From: Plumapathes pennacea
Taxonomy: Eukaryota > Cnidaria > Anthozoa > Antipatharia > Myriopathidae
DNA: 64,000 nt
Assembly: GCA_964036295.1 (NCBI GenBank)
Contig: OZ038466.1
Location: forward strand, 10,380,001 to 10,444,000
Direction of reading: 5' to 3'
Below the pieces are notes generated by a model. The model saw only the letters and a program-made list of their open reading frames with translations. It did not search any database and was not told the origin of the DNA. Position numbers and translations under genes: made by a program. This document shows, in pieces, positions 34,875-46,226 of this stretch. Each line of letters opens with the position of its first letter. Position 1 is the stretch's first letter.

Positions 34875-37214
34875 TTCACTTGAAGAAGCCCACGAAGATA
34901 TCGTTCTTTAAAGTACCCCTATTCAAACGACTTTCGATATCGGTTTAACACGAAATGGCTAATTATTATAAAAACTTACTAGAGCCTTACTTTCGGCTTA
35001 AAGTTTTCTCTTCTCGTGCGTTTCCCGTTTGAAATTTATCTTCATGTTTAAGGTCTTCCACTTCAGAGATTGTCAATACGCGATCTTGGTTCTTTTCGAC
35101 TGACCCTTCGGCTGGCACAACTGATGACCAGCTTATGTGTTCACAGCTCGATGAACAGCTGAGTATGTACACAGTGACAATTTGTAATAAGCTATCTGTC
35201 AAAACGTTTTTGTCCACTTATAATTTCATTGCTCGTTGCTAGGAGACATAGACGTCCGTCCATCAAAGTATGGAATATGTAATAGCTCGCATCCGTTCTC
35301 TGTCAGGTTTGATCAAACCATAGAAAACTAAGGTAATTAAGAAAGATTATTGGGGCTAAATGAGAAGAAACTTCGATGTCTCTTGGACTAATCATACGAA
35401 GTCAACCTTTTTCTTACAAACAGTGCTCCATATGAGTAATAGAAGTATGAGCACTAAAAGTGACCTTACACACAGAGTAAACAAGGCTCAATATTTGGTT
35501 TTATAAAACCTGAATCATCTAAATAAAACCTCGCCGGATTAATTCATGGCTACATACATGCATTTGTCTAAATTTTAATTTTGACAGATTAAAAAGTTTT
35601 ACTTTTGACAAAAAGAAGAAAACACAAAAAGGAAAGAACTCTAAACAAAACACTGCTATCAGAATTCTTTAAATTTTTCTAGAATAAAGCTGGGTAAAAA
35701 TTCACCTTTCCAACAAAAAAAGTTTACCACGAGACAATAAACCCAAAATTAAGTATCAACCGAAGATTTAATTTTCATTGCTTTGCCTTTATACCGACAA
35801 TCTCAGTCCTGTTTGTCCGTGCATTGTTCAATTTATCTGTCAACTCCATTGTTTATACAGGGAACTAACACCGAAAAAAGGAGGCAGATATGGCGGGAAG
35901 ATCATAGCTTTCTTAATTTCAACGGCGCCCGAAAACTTAATCCATTAACCTCTGGCCATGGCTTCGTGTGAATAATGTACCTCTGTTACGGCATAACATT
36001 TCTTAGGGCTCGTATACTGTACTGTAGTACTGAAGCCAAGCGCAAGATACTAGCCAAATACACTAAGTAAAATTGTTATGTACAGACAAAACACAGAAAC
36101 TGAATGATCGAAACCATTTGACATGTAAGGTAACAAAAGTTTGCGGAAAACGAACATTTTATTCGTTCTCCCCCCCCCCCCGTCTCCTGGAAAACGTCAT
36201 TCATGAGTGTCAGGGGTTATCTTCTTGCTTTCGGAAGCTTCGATGGAAGATAAGTTGAGAAAATCGAAAGAGAAATGGTCAGCAAATTGTTTTTTAAGAA
36301 TTTCAAGAGTTTACACTTCTGGGCACAAACTGATATGATTTATTTTGGATGTATATATTCATGGAAGTATTACTAATGAAACTGCGTTTGCTATTCTATC
36401 CTTCATACCTTTGATAGGTGCACTCAAAATTAACTTGGGCAAAGAGCTATCCTGAATGTTGCAGTCCAGGTAGTTAATTTGCCCTATTCAGTTCTTCAGG
36501 CTGGATAAACCCCTGTTTACAGTCATCTTAATTTCGATAATATGGATCATAATCATTTGATAAGGTCCAGGCGACTTGCAAACACCATGCACAGCGGCAA
36601 ACGAATACACAGGTACAAGGTCTGTAAGTTCAAGACTTTATTGATAATTTAAAACCTTCATGTAAACTCGGTGCAGTGACACAAACCACTAAATTAAAGA
36701 CTCAGTACAGATACACCTTAGGAACCTTGTGAAATACCTCACTTGCTCTAATAGGTCCGCTATATAATAACCTCTCTCCTCCCCTCTCATATAATTTTGG
36801 CGACTGTGAGCACCAAAATTAGTAAAGAGAAAAGATGAATACAATTGACGCTTGGCGATGTATTTTGAAGTTTACATTTTGTTGTCGTTTCACCGTTTCA
36901 AATTATCCCCTCCCCCTCCCTCCCACGGTCTTTCACCATTGGCCAACAAAACACGAAATAACGTAATCAACGCCGGCTCCATGCAAGTCGTCTTATATGT
37001 AGAAACCGGTGCTGTAAAGCGACCAAATAGGAATACGAAACATTCCAACTGACCCTTAACGCAAGTCTCATCTAGGTCGGCTCTTCTTGTAAGACTCGCA
37101 TATTGACGTCTCATTGCACCAATCACCTCCTCCATGTAAAACATATAAACTCTATCGGACCCTTCATGAAAGACTCGACATAAGACTAAATACTGGGAGT
37201 TTCGATTCTTGTAC

Positions 37215-37910
37215 TTGTGGAAATGGGGAGTCTTGGGGAGTTTTAAATTTGATCATCGGTCATTCCTGATCAGTTCGAAAAAAATAAAAATAAATAAAAG
37301 AATGAAAAACGGATTATAAAATTTCTTACCGAAAACTTGCGGTTCCATTTGATTTTCCCGGAATGTCAGTTTGTTTGGTTGAACGGAAAGCACCCTTGGT
37401 CTTCATGCTTATGGAAGTGGGAAGAAATGTGGAGTTTGATCTTTATGCTTGTGAAAATGGAAAGAAATGGTTAGTCTTGGTCGTTGTGCTTGTTAAAATG
37501 GAGAGTTTGATCTTTACGCTTGTGGTAGAAACGAAGACAACGCGCACTTTTCTCTTTTATTACGCCAACCGGAAGCTCTAGCACGCGCCCGCGCACCAAC
37601 ACTGTATTTTGATAATGTCCAGGCGACCTGCAAACAACATGCACAGCGGCAAAATGGCGAGTCTTGCGGAACTTTTTATTTGATTACCGGTCATTCCTGA
37701 TTATTCGAAAAAAAAAAAAAAAAAAAAAAATGGAAGGCACCCTTGGTCTTTATGCTTGTGGAAATGGGAAGAAGTGGTTAGTCTCGGTCGTTATGCTCGT
37801 TGAAATGGGGAGTCTGATCTGTACGCTTGTGGAGTTTTGATCTTTATGCTTGTGGAAATGAACACAACGCGCATTTTTCTCTTTTATTACGCCAACACGC
37901 GCGCGCGCAC
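37215..37910. repeat. Diverged direct repeat pair
   Basis: 37215-37590 and 37665-37910 share CGGTCATTCCTGAT followed by A-rich sequence, then CACCCTTGGTCTT.ATGCTT, GGTTAGTCT.GGTCGTT and ACGCGCA.TTTTCTCTTT. The words CAGGCGAC.TGCAAACA.CATGCACAGCGGC also occur at about 36567 and 37619. It is a local duplication of unknown nature. Confidence 0.65.
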
Positions 37911-37965
37911 CAACCCACTTTATTTTTATCATTTCTGTAGTCAAACTTTAAAGAAAACTAACAAG

Positions 37966-37996
<31 letters not shown>

Positions 37997-38609
37997 TCTA
38001 CATTATCAACTACATATTAATCAACAATGAATGGAATTTACAAAGGGTGAAACTTGAAACGCCAGCCCACGCGTCCCACATAGCGAATCCAGCATACACA
38101 ACACTGATATATTAATACCACCAAGGCTCGCTCATATAGAATAGCAACCATTGACAAGATGTTAGAAAAGGTACTTTTCACGAATAAAAATGTTTTGTAT
38201 CAAAATAGCGTCGACTTCATTTCATGTGGAATTGTTCACTATGAACACTGCATAAAGTAATTAACTACAAACTCCATTTGTTCAATGGTCGGTCTTCTGT
38301 CTTTTGCTGTTCGAGCTTTGACCCAAACACGACAAAAGTTCGAGAACCTCCTGAATGCTATAACAAACGCACGCTATAAAGACTGATTTACCTGAGATTT
38401 TAAAAGTAGAACGGAACATTTTTCAGTACACGTGGCAGTAACAGTTCAGCCGTTAGTGGCACGTTTGCTCCTAGGTTTCCTGGACTTCCATCTCTTGTCG
38501 CTTGAAAAGTTCTACTTCTGCCGCCTTCACGAAGACGTGCACCACCGCCAAGCACGCCAAGTCATACGGCCACTAAAGCTCTGGTCCTCGAGAAAAATTA
38601 GGCCCACTA

Positions 38610-38950
38610 CGTCATGGTATTCAGTGCAGAAGTGTGCCAAGATATCAAAACCGCCAAGTACGAGTCACAGCCAAACTTTGAAGTCTACCGGAGGAAGAAA
38701 CCACAGGATATCAAAACTGCCAAGCGTGAGTCACAGCCAAAGCAGTTTGAAGTCTCCCGCTGCGTCATGGCATGGTATTCAGTGAAGAAGCGAACCAGGA
38801 TATCAAAACCGCCAAGTACGAGTCACATCTAAACTTTGAAGTCTTCTGGAGAAAGAGAGACCACTTCGTCATGGCATTCAGTGAAGAAGCAAACCAGGAT
38901 ATCAAAACCGCCAAGTATCAAGTCTCCCGGAGCCGGACAAGGAGCAAATG
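38610..38950 (+). repeat. Imperfect tandem repeat with conserved peptide frame
   Basis: The nucleotide word GATATCAAAAC.GCCAAG recurs at about 38641, 38707, 38799 and 38899, with GTATTCAGTG.AGAAG and GAGTCACA also repeated. In one frame each unit reads like QDIKTAK(Y/R)ES followed by FEV. The spacing is irregular (66-100 bp) and stops separate the units. I do not recognise the peptide. It may be a decayed coding repeat or a satellite fragment. Confidence 0.5.
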
Positions 38951-40379
38951 GACGCGTCTTCCACCTCGTGTATTGCAAAAGGCTATAAACTTGTGAAAAA
39001 TATCGTAATGTTGTCCCATGGGGACTCACAGAACCAATCAACTGCCCGAAATAAATTAACCGGAATCCTGTGAAATGCAGGCGCTTCTTAACAAAATTGC
39101 ACAAAATGAACCAATCAAAATATACCGGAAGCCACACTGGCACGGAAATATTTTGCTTTTATGTGCGTGCTTCAAAATAAAAATTTCAGGGCGAAGGCAC
39201 ACATCGGAAATATTTTCAAGCCTTCCAACCGAAAAGGCTGAGTTGAGTTTTTCTGGAAATGCGTGTAACAGTAAATGACAAAATACTATTGGCCGTAAAA
39301 TATTAAATGTACGTTACACTGACACAGCAGGTTGTGCTTAGCCTGCACTGCAACGTTCCCGTTTGTTCCAGGCGAATGTTCGTTCCCGGCAAAAAAATTG
39401 CATTTTGCCGCAAAAAGCCCTCAAAAGTTTCAAAACTAGAGAATTGCTGACCAGAAATCGCTGACAGTTTGCGAGTGCCACAACATTGCGACCTGTCATT
39501 TTAAAGAAAAAAACACTCTTGATCGAAATCAATGCATCAGGGCTTGCAGATATCTGCGAATGTTGCTAATTACTGTGGTAAACTAATAAGAGTAACAATG
39601 TTTCGAAAAAAGAATGCGCCCGCGGTGCCATACAACAAATGTTATCGCATTGTCCAATCAGAGACGCCGACAAAATTATTAACTTCGAAAGCAAATTGTG
39701 TCTCGTGTACCATTTTCCCGCCTTTGACCTGTCTGGCGACGATGTTTCATCGTTTAAGTTTTGTTTTGAAAGACCTTTAACACAAGGTATATTTCAGTGG
39801 ACACGAAGTCGTTTGTTGTCAGAGGATCATTTTGGACTGGACTGAATCCCGATTCGAGTAAGTGTACATAATTTGTCTTCGTTTTTTGAGCTCTAAATGT
39901 TCAGTGTTTATAGCGATAAATTTTTTACGTCGTCATGCATAATGCATGTTCCCCCATTTTCAGACACCAGGCGAATGTCACTCTTTCACAGTAGTTCTGT
40001 AAGTTTTCTTTATGTTAAAAACCCTTTAGCATCTTGGAGTCAAACGGTCTGAGGCCTCGTGGGGATAAAACGCCGATTATTCGAGATTGCATCTGTGAGA
40101 CACAGATGCAAGTAATGAATCGTAAAGAATCGTAAGAATCGTAAATGTTGTCACTCCGTCTGGAAATGTCACTCTAAATGTGACTCTTATCACCTGTCTG
40201 CCAGATGCTGCGGCAATGTATGGATATGTCAGCCAGGGGGCTGAAGGGGGAGCAGATTTCCAAATACAACTAAAGAATCAGCAGAGAACTCACGGTAATG
40301 GCATATTAGTGCCTTGATTCACCTTGGCGAGAGAGCCAATTATATGAAGACCATTCCATGGAGAAGAAGTTTGGATGAC

Positions 40380-42006
40380 AGTGGCTGACTGACTACCTAT
40401 CTGATCGGACACAGTTTGCCACTGTAGGTGAGGGCAAATCCCAGACCACCAACGTCACCTGTGGAGTACCACAGGGATCAGTTTTGGGCCCAATTCTGTT
40501 TAGCCTGTACACCAATGACCTCCGTGACACCATCTCCTCCCTGGAGGAAGCAAGCAGTGAGATGTTTGCAGATGACACCACCCTATACTGCATAGCCGAC
40601 AACGTTGACTCTGCTGTAGCAGCATCTAATAAAGCCCTAGCCCTCATCCACGAATGGTGCGTCAAACACGCCATGACACTACATCCTAAAAAATGTGAAG
40701 TTATATGCTATTATCAGGAAAGAGACTAGTCGGCCCAATTCAAGAATTAAAGATTAACAACAATGCCATCAAATTTGTCAACCCAACAAGATGCCTTGGT
40801 ATCAGCATCGACAATAAATTGAACTGGACAATGCACCTCCATGACCTAATCAAGTCATATGCTAACAAGCTCAATCTGCTCAAATCTTTGAAGTTCCTAC
40901 CAACCAGTGCTCTTGTAACATTCTACTTCAGAGTAATCCTGCCGCCAATCACTTACGGAATAATCCTCTGGGGGAATTGCAATAAGACCATATTCCAAGA
41001 CCTTGAGAAAATGCATGTCAGGGTAGCCAAGATCATTTACAAGATTGAATGCAACACTCCCAGCACTGACATCCTCGAAAGAGTAAAATGGAACACACTA
41101 TTTTGGCAATACAAATATAGGCTAGTGACATTTGTGCATAAGTCACTACATTTGAAAACCACCTATAGTAAACTTTTCACTCATAGGAGTTCTAAATATT
41201 TTCTAGGAGGTAGAAACAATCTAGTCATCCCGCAACCATGCACAGATGCCGTTTGTAAGTCAATCACATACAGGTCATCAGTACTGTGGAATTACTTAGA
41301 AGAGCCCCTTCAAGAAAAACCACACTTGTTTCAAGAAGCTAGTAAAAAAGCACATAATTAAACAGCATACCCCTAAAGCCAAACACAAGGCTTAGTGAAG
41401 AGTTTGTGTACAATTGAAGCAAAGAGCACTAATTCAACTTATCCATCACTCAGCTACCTTTGGGCAATATTATATTTTATTACACGACTTCACATTTTCG
41501 AGTGCAAATATGGACCAAAACGAGTGCAAAGATGATAATAAACAATTTATTACACGAAAAGTCATGCAATACGCCTGTTTTTTACTCGTCGGTTTTATTT
41601 TTTCTCGCCTGAAGCAGGCTCGAAAAAATAAAACCAACTCGTAAAAATACTCCGCCATATTGCACTCCTTCCCGTGTAATAACCTCTTTTTATATTACCT
41701 TATATAATTTTCATACTTATGCTACCCACTTAACACACATACATCTAACTCAATCATGTACCTATGCAACTTAACCATTTAAAATATATGTGCTTTCAAG
41801 TATTAATTCGATTTTAAGATATTACTGTCAGAATATAAACATCGGTAGTTAGTTAGATATCCAACTGGCAATGTAACTAGTTTGCTCAAGTCCAATTTTT
41901 AATTCCTGCTATATAGATTTTATCAGAACGGCCACATCAGCTCTAATGCTGCAGTTGCCTAACACCATGTATAAATAAATGACATTATTATTATTATTAT
42001 TATTAT
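40380..42006 (+). mobile_element. Truncated non-LTR retrotransposon (LINE) fragment
   Basis: Encodes part of a reverse transcriptase: the GVPQGSVLGP box near 40460, FADDTTLYC near 40570, then after a frameshift near 40695 the PTRCLGISIDNKLNW and ILPPITYGIILWG regions, to a stop near 41361. The frameshift looks like two extra bases in ATATGC. The 5' part (endonuclease and early RT) is missing. The 3'UTR ends in (ATT)n at about 41985-42006. A MITE is nested at 41477-41682. Inactive. Confidence 0.85.
41477..41682. mobile_element. MITE nested in the LINE 3' region
   Basis: Ends are TTATTACACG and CGTGTAATAA, about 205 bp apart. The interior has a second palindrome around GGTTTTATTTTTTCTCGCC. It is non-coding and appears inserted after the LINE. 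Confidence 0.65.
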
Positions 42007-42956
42007 GACACTGGATTGGCCGGACCATTTTGTGGATATAATGACAAAAACAAGCAAATCGTTTGCATTTTCCAGATACCCGAAATAAAATTTAATGTTG
42101 TACACTGTTGGTAGAGTAATAATGGAAGTCATCTTTGGTAGAGAGTTGCACAGGACATTGCAGAGCACATTGTTAATATAGAAGGCCAATATTGTGCTTC
42201 TCAGAGGAAAAGTAATAAGACAATACAGTACATACCAGTTGCTCCTTTTTAACTAATTTATTTATCACAAAACAGCTTGTATAATAGCATTAATGATGAT
42301 CAGTCAGTTCTGCTGTAATTTCAAGTTACATAAACTTTACAATCATCTTACAGATACATGTATAATGATTACTGGTAGTAATCTTTAATACTAAAATGCT
42401 ACACTTTAATCACCCATAATCAACCAATAGTAATGTCCTACAGTACTGTTAGCAATAGATCTTTTGTCCAACCACAAAATATGCAGACATTTTGCTTGAA
42501 AATGTGATACACCAAATGGCAAAATGTCATTACTAACTATAAATAAATGCAGAAGCTTGCAAGGAATGCAGTCAAGGTGTCTCCTATGTACTGTAAATAA
42601 AATTGATTACAATCCAATCTGTTCTAGTTTTACATTTTCACTGGAGCTGAAGATATGTGAAACTCAGGTCAAGATTATTCAATCCTCATCATTTCATTAA
42701 CAGCACCACCGTGAAAGTCTTAGAATGATTAGCACCATGGAATATTACAAACTAAGTAACAAACCAGGAAAACAAAAAATGTACCTACTCACTGTATGAC
42801 AGACTCAGCTGGCAAATCCCCTACCTGTATAAATGTATTATATTAAGATCTTGTCATTCTTACAATTTTGTTTTCCACTGTTGTTGATTGTGGAGTGCTA
42901 ACTTACTGTATGGTGTAACCTATTGAATAAATCATTGGAAAAAAACGGGACATTTC

Positions 42957-43119
42957 AGTGCTCGACATTAAGGTTTTAGGTTGGTTGCCCTTTAGACTGT
43001 AGATTGACTTCAAGCAATAGAAAGTTTCATAATTTCTAGTTGCCCGGCCCAGAATTTACCTGCCCGACCAAAAGTTTTGGTTTCCCCAGGCAAGCGGGCA
43101 ACTGTTAATGTCGAGCGCT
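42957..43119. mobile_element. Small MITE-like element (GCTCGACATTAA termini)
   Basis: 163 bp between AGTGCTCGACATTAA and TTAATGTCGAGCGCT. The interior carries GGTTGCCC and GTTGCCCGGCCC words in mixed orientation. It is non-coding. Confidence 0.65.
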
Positions 43120-44049
43120 GCATTTTATAGCTGTAGCACATGCATGAAACAAAATATATATACATGGTTCATTATCTAAGACACAAAAGTGGGAAAGGCT
43201 TTTAAAATATTTCTAATCAGCACTATCACTATCGCAAACATATACACTTCAAGCCATGATTTTGTATCTGATCACTGTGATGCTTATAGTTTCCACATGA
43301 CTCATAAAATCAAAATCGTAAAATCAGGTGCTGTAATATAAGGTTTCTTGCACTACCAGCCACCAAACTATGGGCCAGAGACCATTGATTGGCTTTGTTC
43401 TGATTGGCCTGTACTCTGACTGCTCACAATAAATCATAATAAACGTGTAAACATCTCTCATGGACTAATGACAGAGAGCATAAAATGTAAAAAGTAAAGC
43501 TTGACTACACAAGAGTTTAAATACTCTAAAAAATAAAAGTTGGACTGGACCATTTTGGACATGACTGGTCAAACTGATGTTTTGTCTGAAAATGTTCTTG
43601 GCTTTATGACCAGTCTTCATAGTTTGAAAGAAACAAAAAAACAAATTTAGTTCTGTACTACACACAATAGAGACTTTTATACTTGCCTTAAAAAGGGAAT
43701 TTTATGGGAAAACTGGAACAAGAAACCATTTCATTTATCATGCAACTGTAATATATCAAAGCTTAAGTGACTAATGGCACAGCTAGAAAAAAACAATAAT
43801 CTATGTGTTGTTTCATTGTTGATAATAATCATGGGCATGTAGTTCTGGAAAGGGCTAACTCTTCAGAAGTAAACAAATATAACAGTCAGCTGCATGTATA
43901 ATATGCTGTACTGTGGATCTTCAATGGTTGTCACGTTACAGTAAGCCACTGAACATATACCATAGAAATGATTTTTAGCAACATGTATGATGTATTACAT
44001 GTACTGTACCTGCTTGCCCATCTGTTGTGCACCTTTTTGTACTGTTGTA

Positions 44050-44357
44050 TACCTGCCAACATTTTTCAATTGCAAGGCGTGAGGTTTTTTCAGAATTGCG
44101 GGGGTGGGGGAGGGGGGTTGGTACGAGCGCCTGAAAGGCACAAGCTTCTAGGGGAGTCAGTGGAAAATTTTGAAATCTAGTCTCCCTGAAGTGGCATTTC
44201 CTTCATTTTTGTGGTAGTTTTTTGCCAAATTTAAGCGGTTTAAATCGGTTTTTTGTAATAGCCAGCCAGGCGTGAGAAATTGGTCTGCAGGCGTGAGATC
44301 AAAGTTTTCAACCCACAGGCACGAGACTCACGCCTAAGGTGTGAGAGTTGGCAGGTA
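44050..44357. mobile_element. TA-flanked MITE, copy 1 (TACCTGCCAAC termini)
   Basis: 308 bp starting TACCTGCCAAC and ending GTTGGCAGGTA, flanked on both sides by TA. That is the target duplication expected for Tc1/mariner-type elements. An inverted second copy lies at 47715-48010, with the same G-rich and GGCGTGAG interior. Confidence 0.82.
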
Positions 44358-44806
44358 TACTGTTGTCTATAAGTTGTTCTATAGAATTGTCAAATAGCAT
44401 ACTGTGTATCAGTATAACCTTAATGTAAAATATAGTGTATTCTGCAGTACTGCAGAGTAGACACTGAAAGTAAGGTTGAATGTTGGACTACTACTAACTG
44501 TATTCACTCTTCAGATGTGCTCAAGCTGTTTCTATACAGTAAGAGACTTTGACTGACACAAAGTTTAAAGTGTACAACCTACTTTACAGTAGCATACATT
44601 TCTTTAAGCATAGTCAAAAACTAAGGATCAAGCAGTTGAATCTGACTCTGACGTTTTCTGCTTTATGTAGCAATACCCTGTGTAACCAGGTACATGTGAA
44701 ATGTAGCAGGTCCACTCTGGGGAGCTTACAAGAGAAACAAACAAAACAAGTATAAAAGGTGTAAAAAGGGAAGTCAAACTCTGTGGAGCAAATTAGAATC
44801 AATTGC

Positions 44807-46226
44807 TCAGCACCAAAGCTCAAATCCTGCCTCCTTTTCCTTGTCTGACTGCTCTTGCTGCCTGCTCAATGTGGCATCTTCATAGTTTGGTGGGGCACTG
44901 GGGGAAGTATAGTGAGATGGCTTCTGTGTGGGTTCAGCATTTGTGTAGGACACCTGACTGTAAGACAAATTGCCATCTCTTGCAGGCTGAAAAAAAACAG
45001 AGAATGTGCACAGTCAGACAAAAATATCCTGCTACTATAAAGCTGTCAAACTGTACTATATACATAGCCGCACTTGTGGTATCTGTTTAAGTTGCATGTG
45101 TTATAGCAGTTGCTGTAAGAGAATGCGTAAACTTGCAGAATACATAACTCTGTTTGATTCCCATTACCATCAAATAACCCACAGATCATGCACATATCTG
45201 TATATGTACTGATCAAAATGTAAGTTAACAGTTGCATCTCATTTCTCTGACAAGTCATTCTACCTGTTATGAATGTAAATGCAACTACACAACTACAGGA
45301 TATATAATTTGTTTGTAAAGTAATGCACAGCATAGACAAGTCAATTGGAAAGTTTTGTGCCATTGCATCTACACTAAATCATATAGTCTTATATTGACTT
45401 TGAGTAAGTGTTGGCCCTAATTTAACATCTGTACATGTACCTTAAATTATATTACTGTGTCCCAGACCACAACAAAACATAGTAATTCCTGGTGATAGGA
45501 ACATCCAGTCTAAAATACTGTAGTATTTGAACTTGTACTGAACAGTATATATTAGAAAGGTGGTGGGTGTACAGTATACTGTAAGAGAAGTGCCTCACCT
45601 CCTGTGAATTGTATTTATTTGGCTGCCTGTAAGCACTAGCCTGGGCATATGCTGGGCTGGCTCCACCCAAACCTGAGCGCTTTGTACTCCTATAAAAGCA
45701 AACAAGCAGGCACAGAAAACAATGAGAGTTTAAACATTATTTTGTTGAAATGCCAGATGGCCATCTGTACTGTATGCTAAAATACATGTTTACAGACATA
45801 GACTCTTCCTATAAGACATTAAATTTGAGTATGGTTCTTGGGGTTGTGACCTGTTGTCACACATTGCTGTGTGATATGCAAATATGTGAATTTGTTCCTT
45901 GACTAAAAGTCAGTTACATGTACTAAGCATTTAGACAGTGAACTTCTCTTGAATATTTAAATGCCAAGGTTTCCTTTTCTCTTGTTGCTCCTTCAATTTG
46001 CTTTGAAGGTCAAATTACCACTGGACAAAATAATCTTTGTTAATTAATGAAATATTCAGTAAGTAACATTCCAGTTTTAACCTACAGTACAATACTTGTA
46101 GATACAAGTGTAGCTGGAATCTTGTTGTACATCTTGTATCTGAGATTACTGTATATGATACATAATTTAATAAAATAAATCATTCTGATACTTACATGAA
46201 GCTCGAATCTGTCTCGTACTGAGATC
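44807..46226 (-). CDS. Gene D cytoplasmic tail exons
   Basis: Exon 46226-46196 (31 bp) reads SQYETDSSF, exon 45689-45599 is Ala/Ser/Tyr-rich (ASPAYAQASAYRQPNKY), and the last exon 44986-44807 runs from PARDGNLSYSQVSYTN to a TGA at 44809-44807. Phases 1-2, 2-0 and 0-stop agree. At least eight tyrosines are spread over about 105 residues. LSYSQV is ITIM-like, and Tyr-Thr-Asn fits a pYxN (Grb2-type) site. The tyrosine density is unlike the tails of genes A and C. Confidence 0.78.

Larger units (their letters stand above)
34875..40379. other. Interval upstream of the GPCR with dispersed repeats
   Basis: No supported exon. It includes a C-run at 36170-36180, diverged direct repeats (37215-37590 and 37665-37910), a (CTA)n run near 37973-37995, a peptide-like tandem repeat (about 38610-38950) and otherwise unassigned AT-rich sequence. 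Confidence 0.4.
42007..44806. other. 3' flank of gene D
   Basis: AT-rich sequence without exons. It holds two small inverted-repeat elements (42957-43119 and 44050-44357) and probably the 3'UTR of gene D near its right end. Confidence 0.4.

Noticed and set aside
33653..34911. Plus-strand open frames over the GPCR
   Set aside because: They are antisense shadows of a clear seven-helix receptor.
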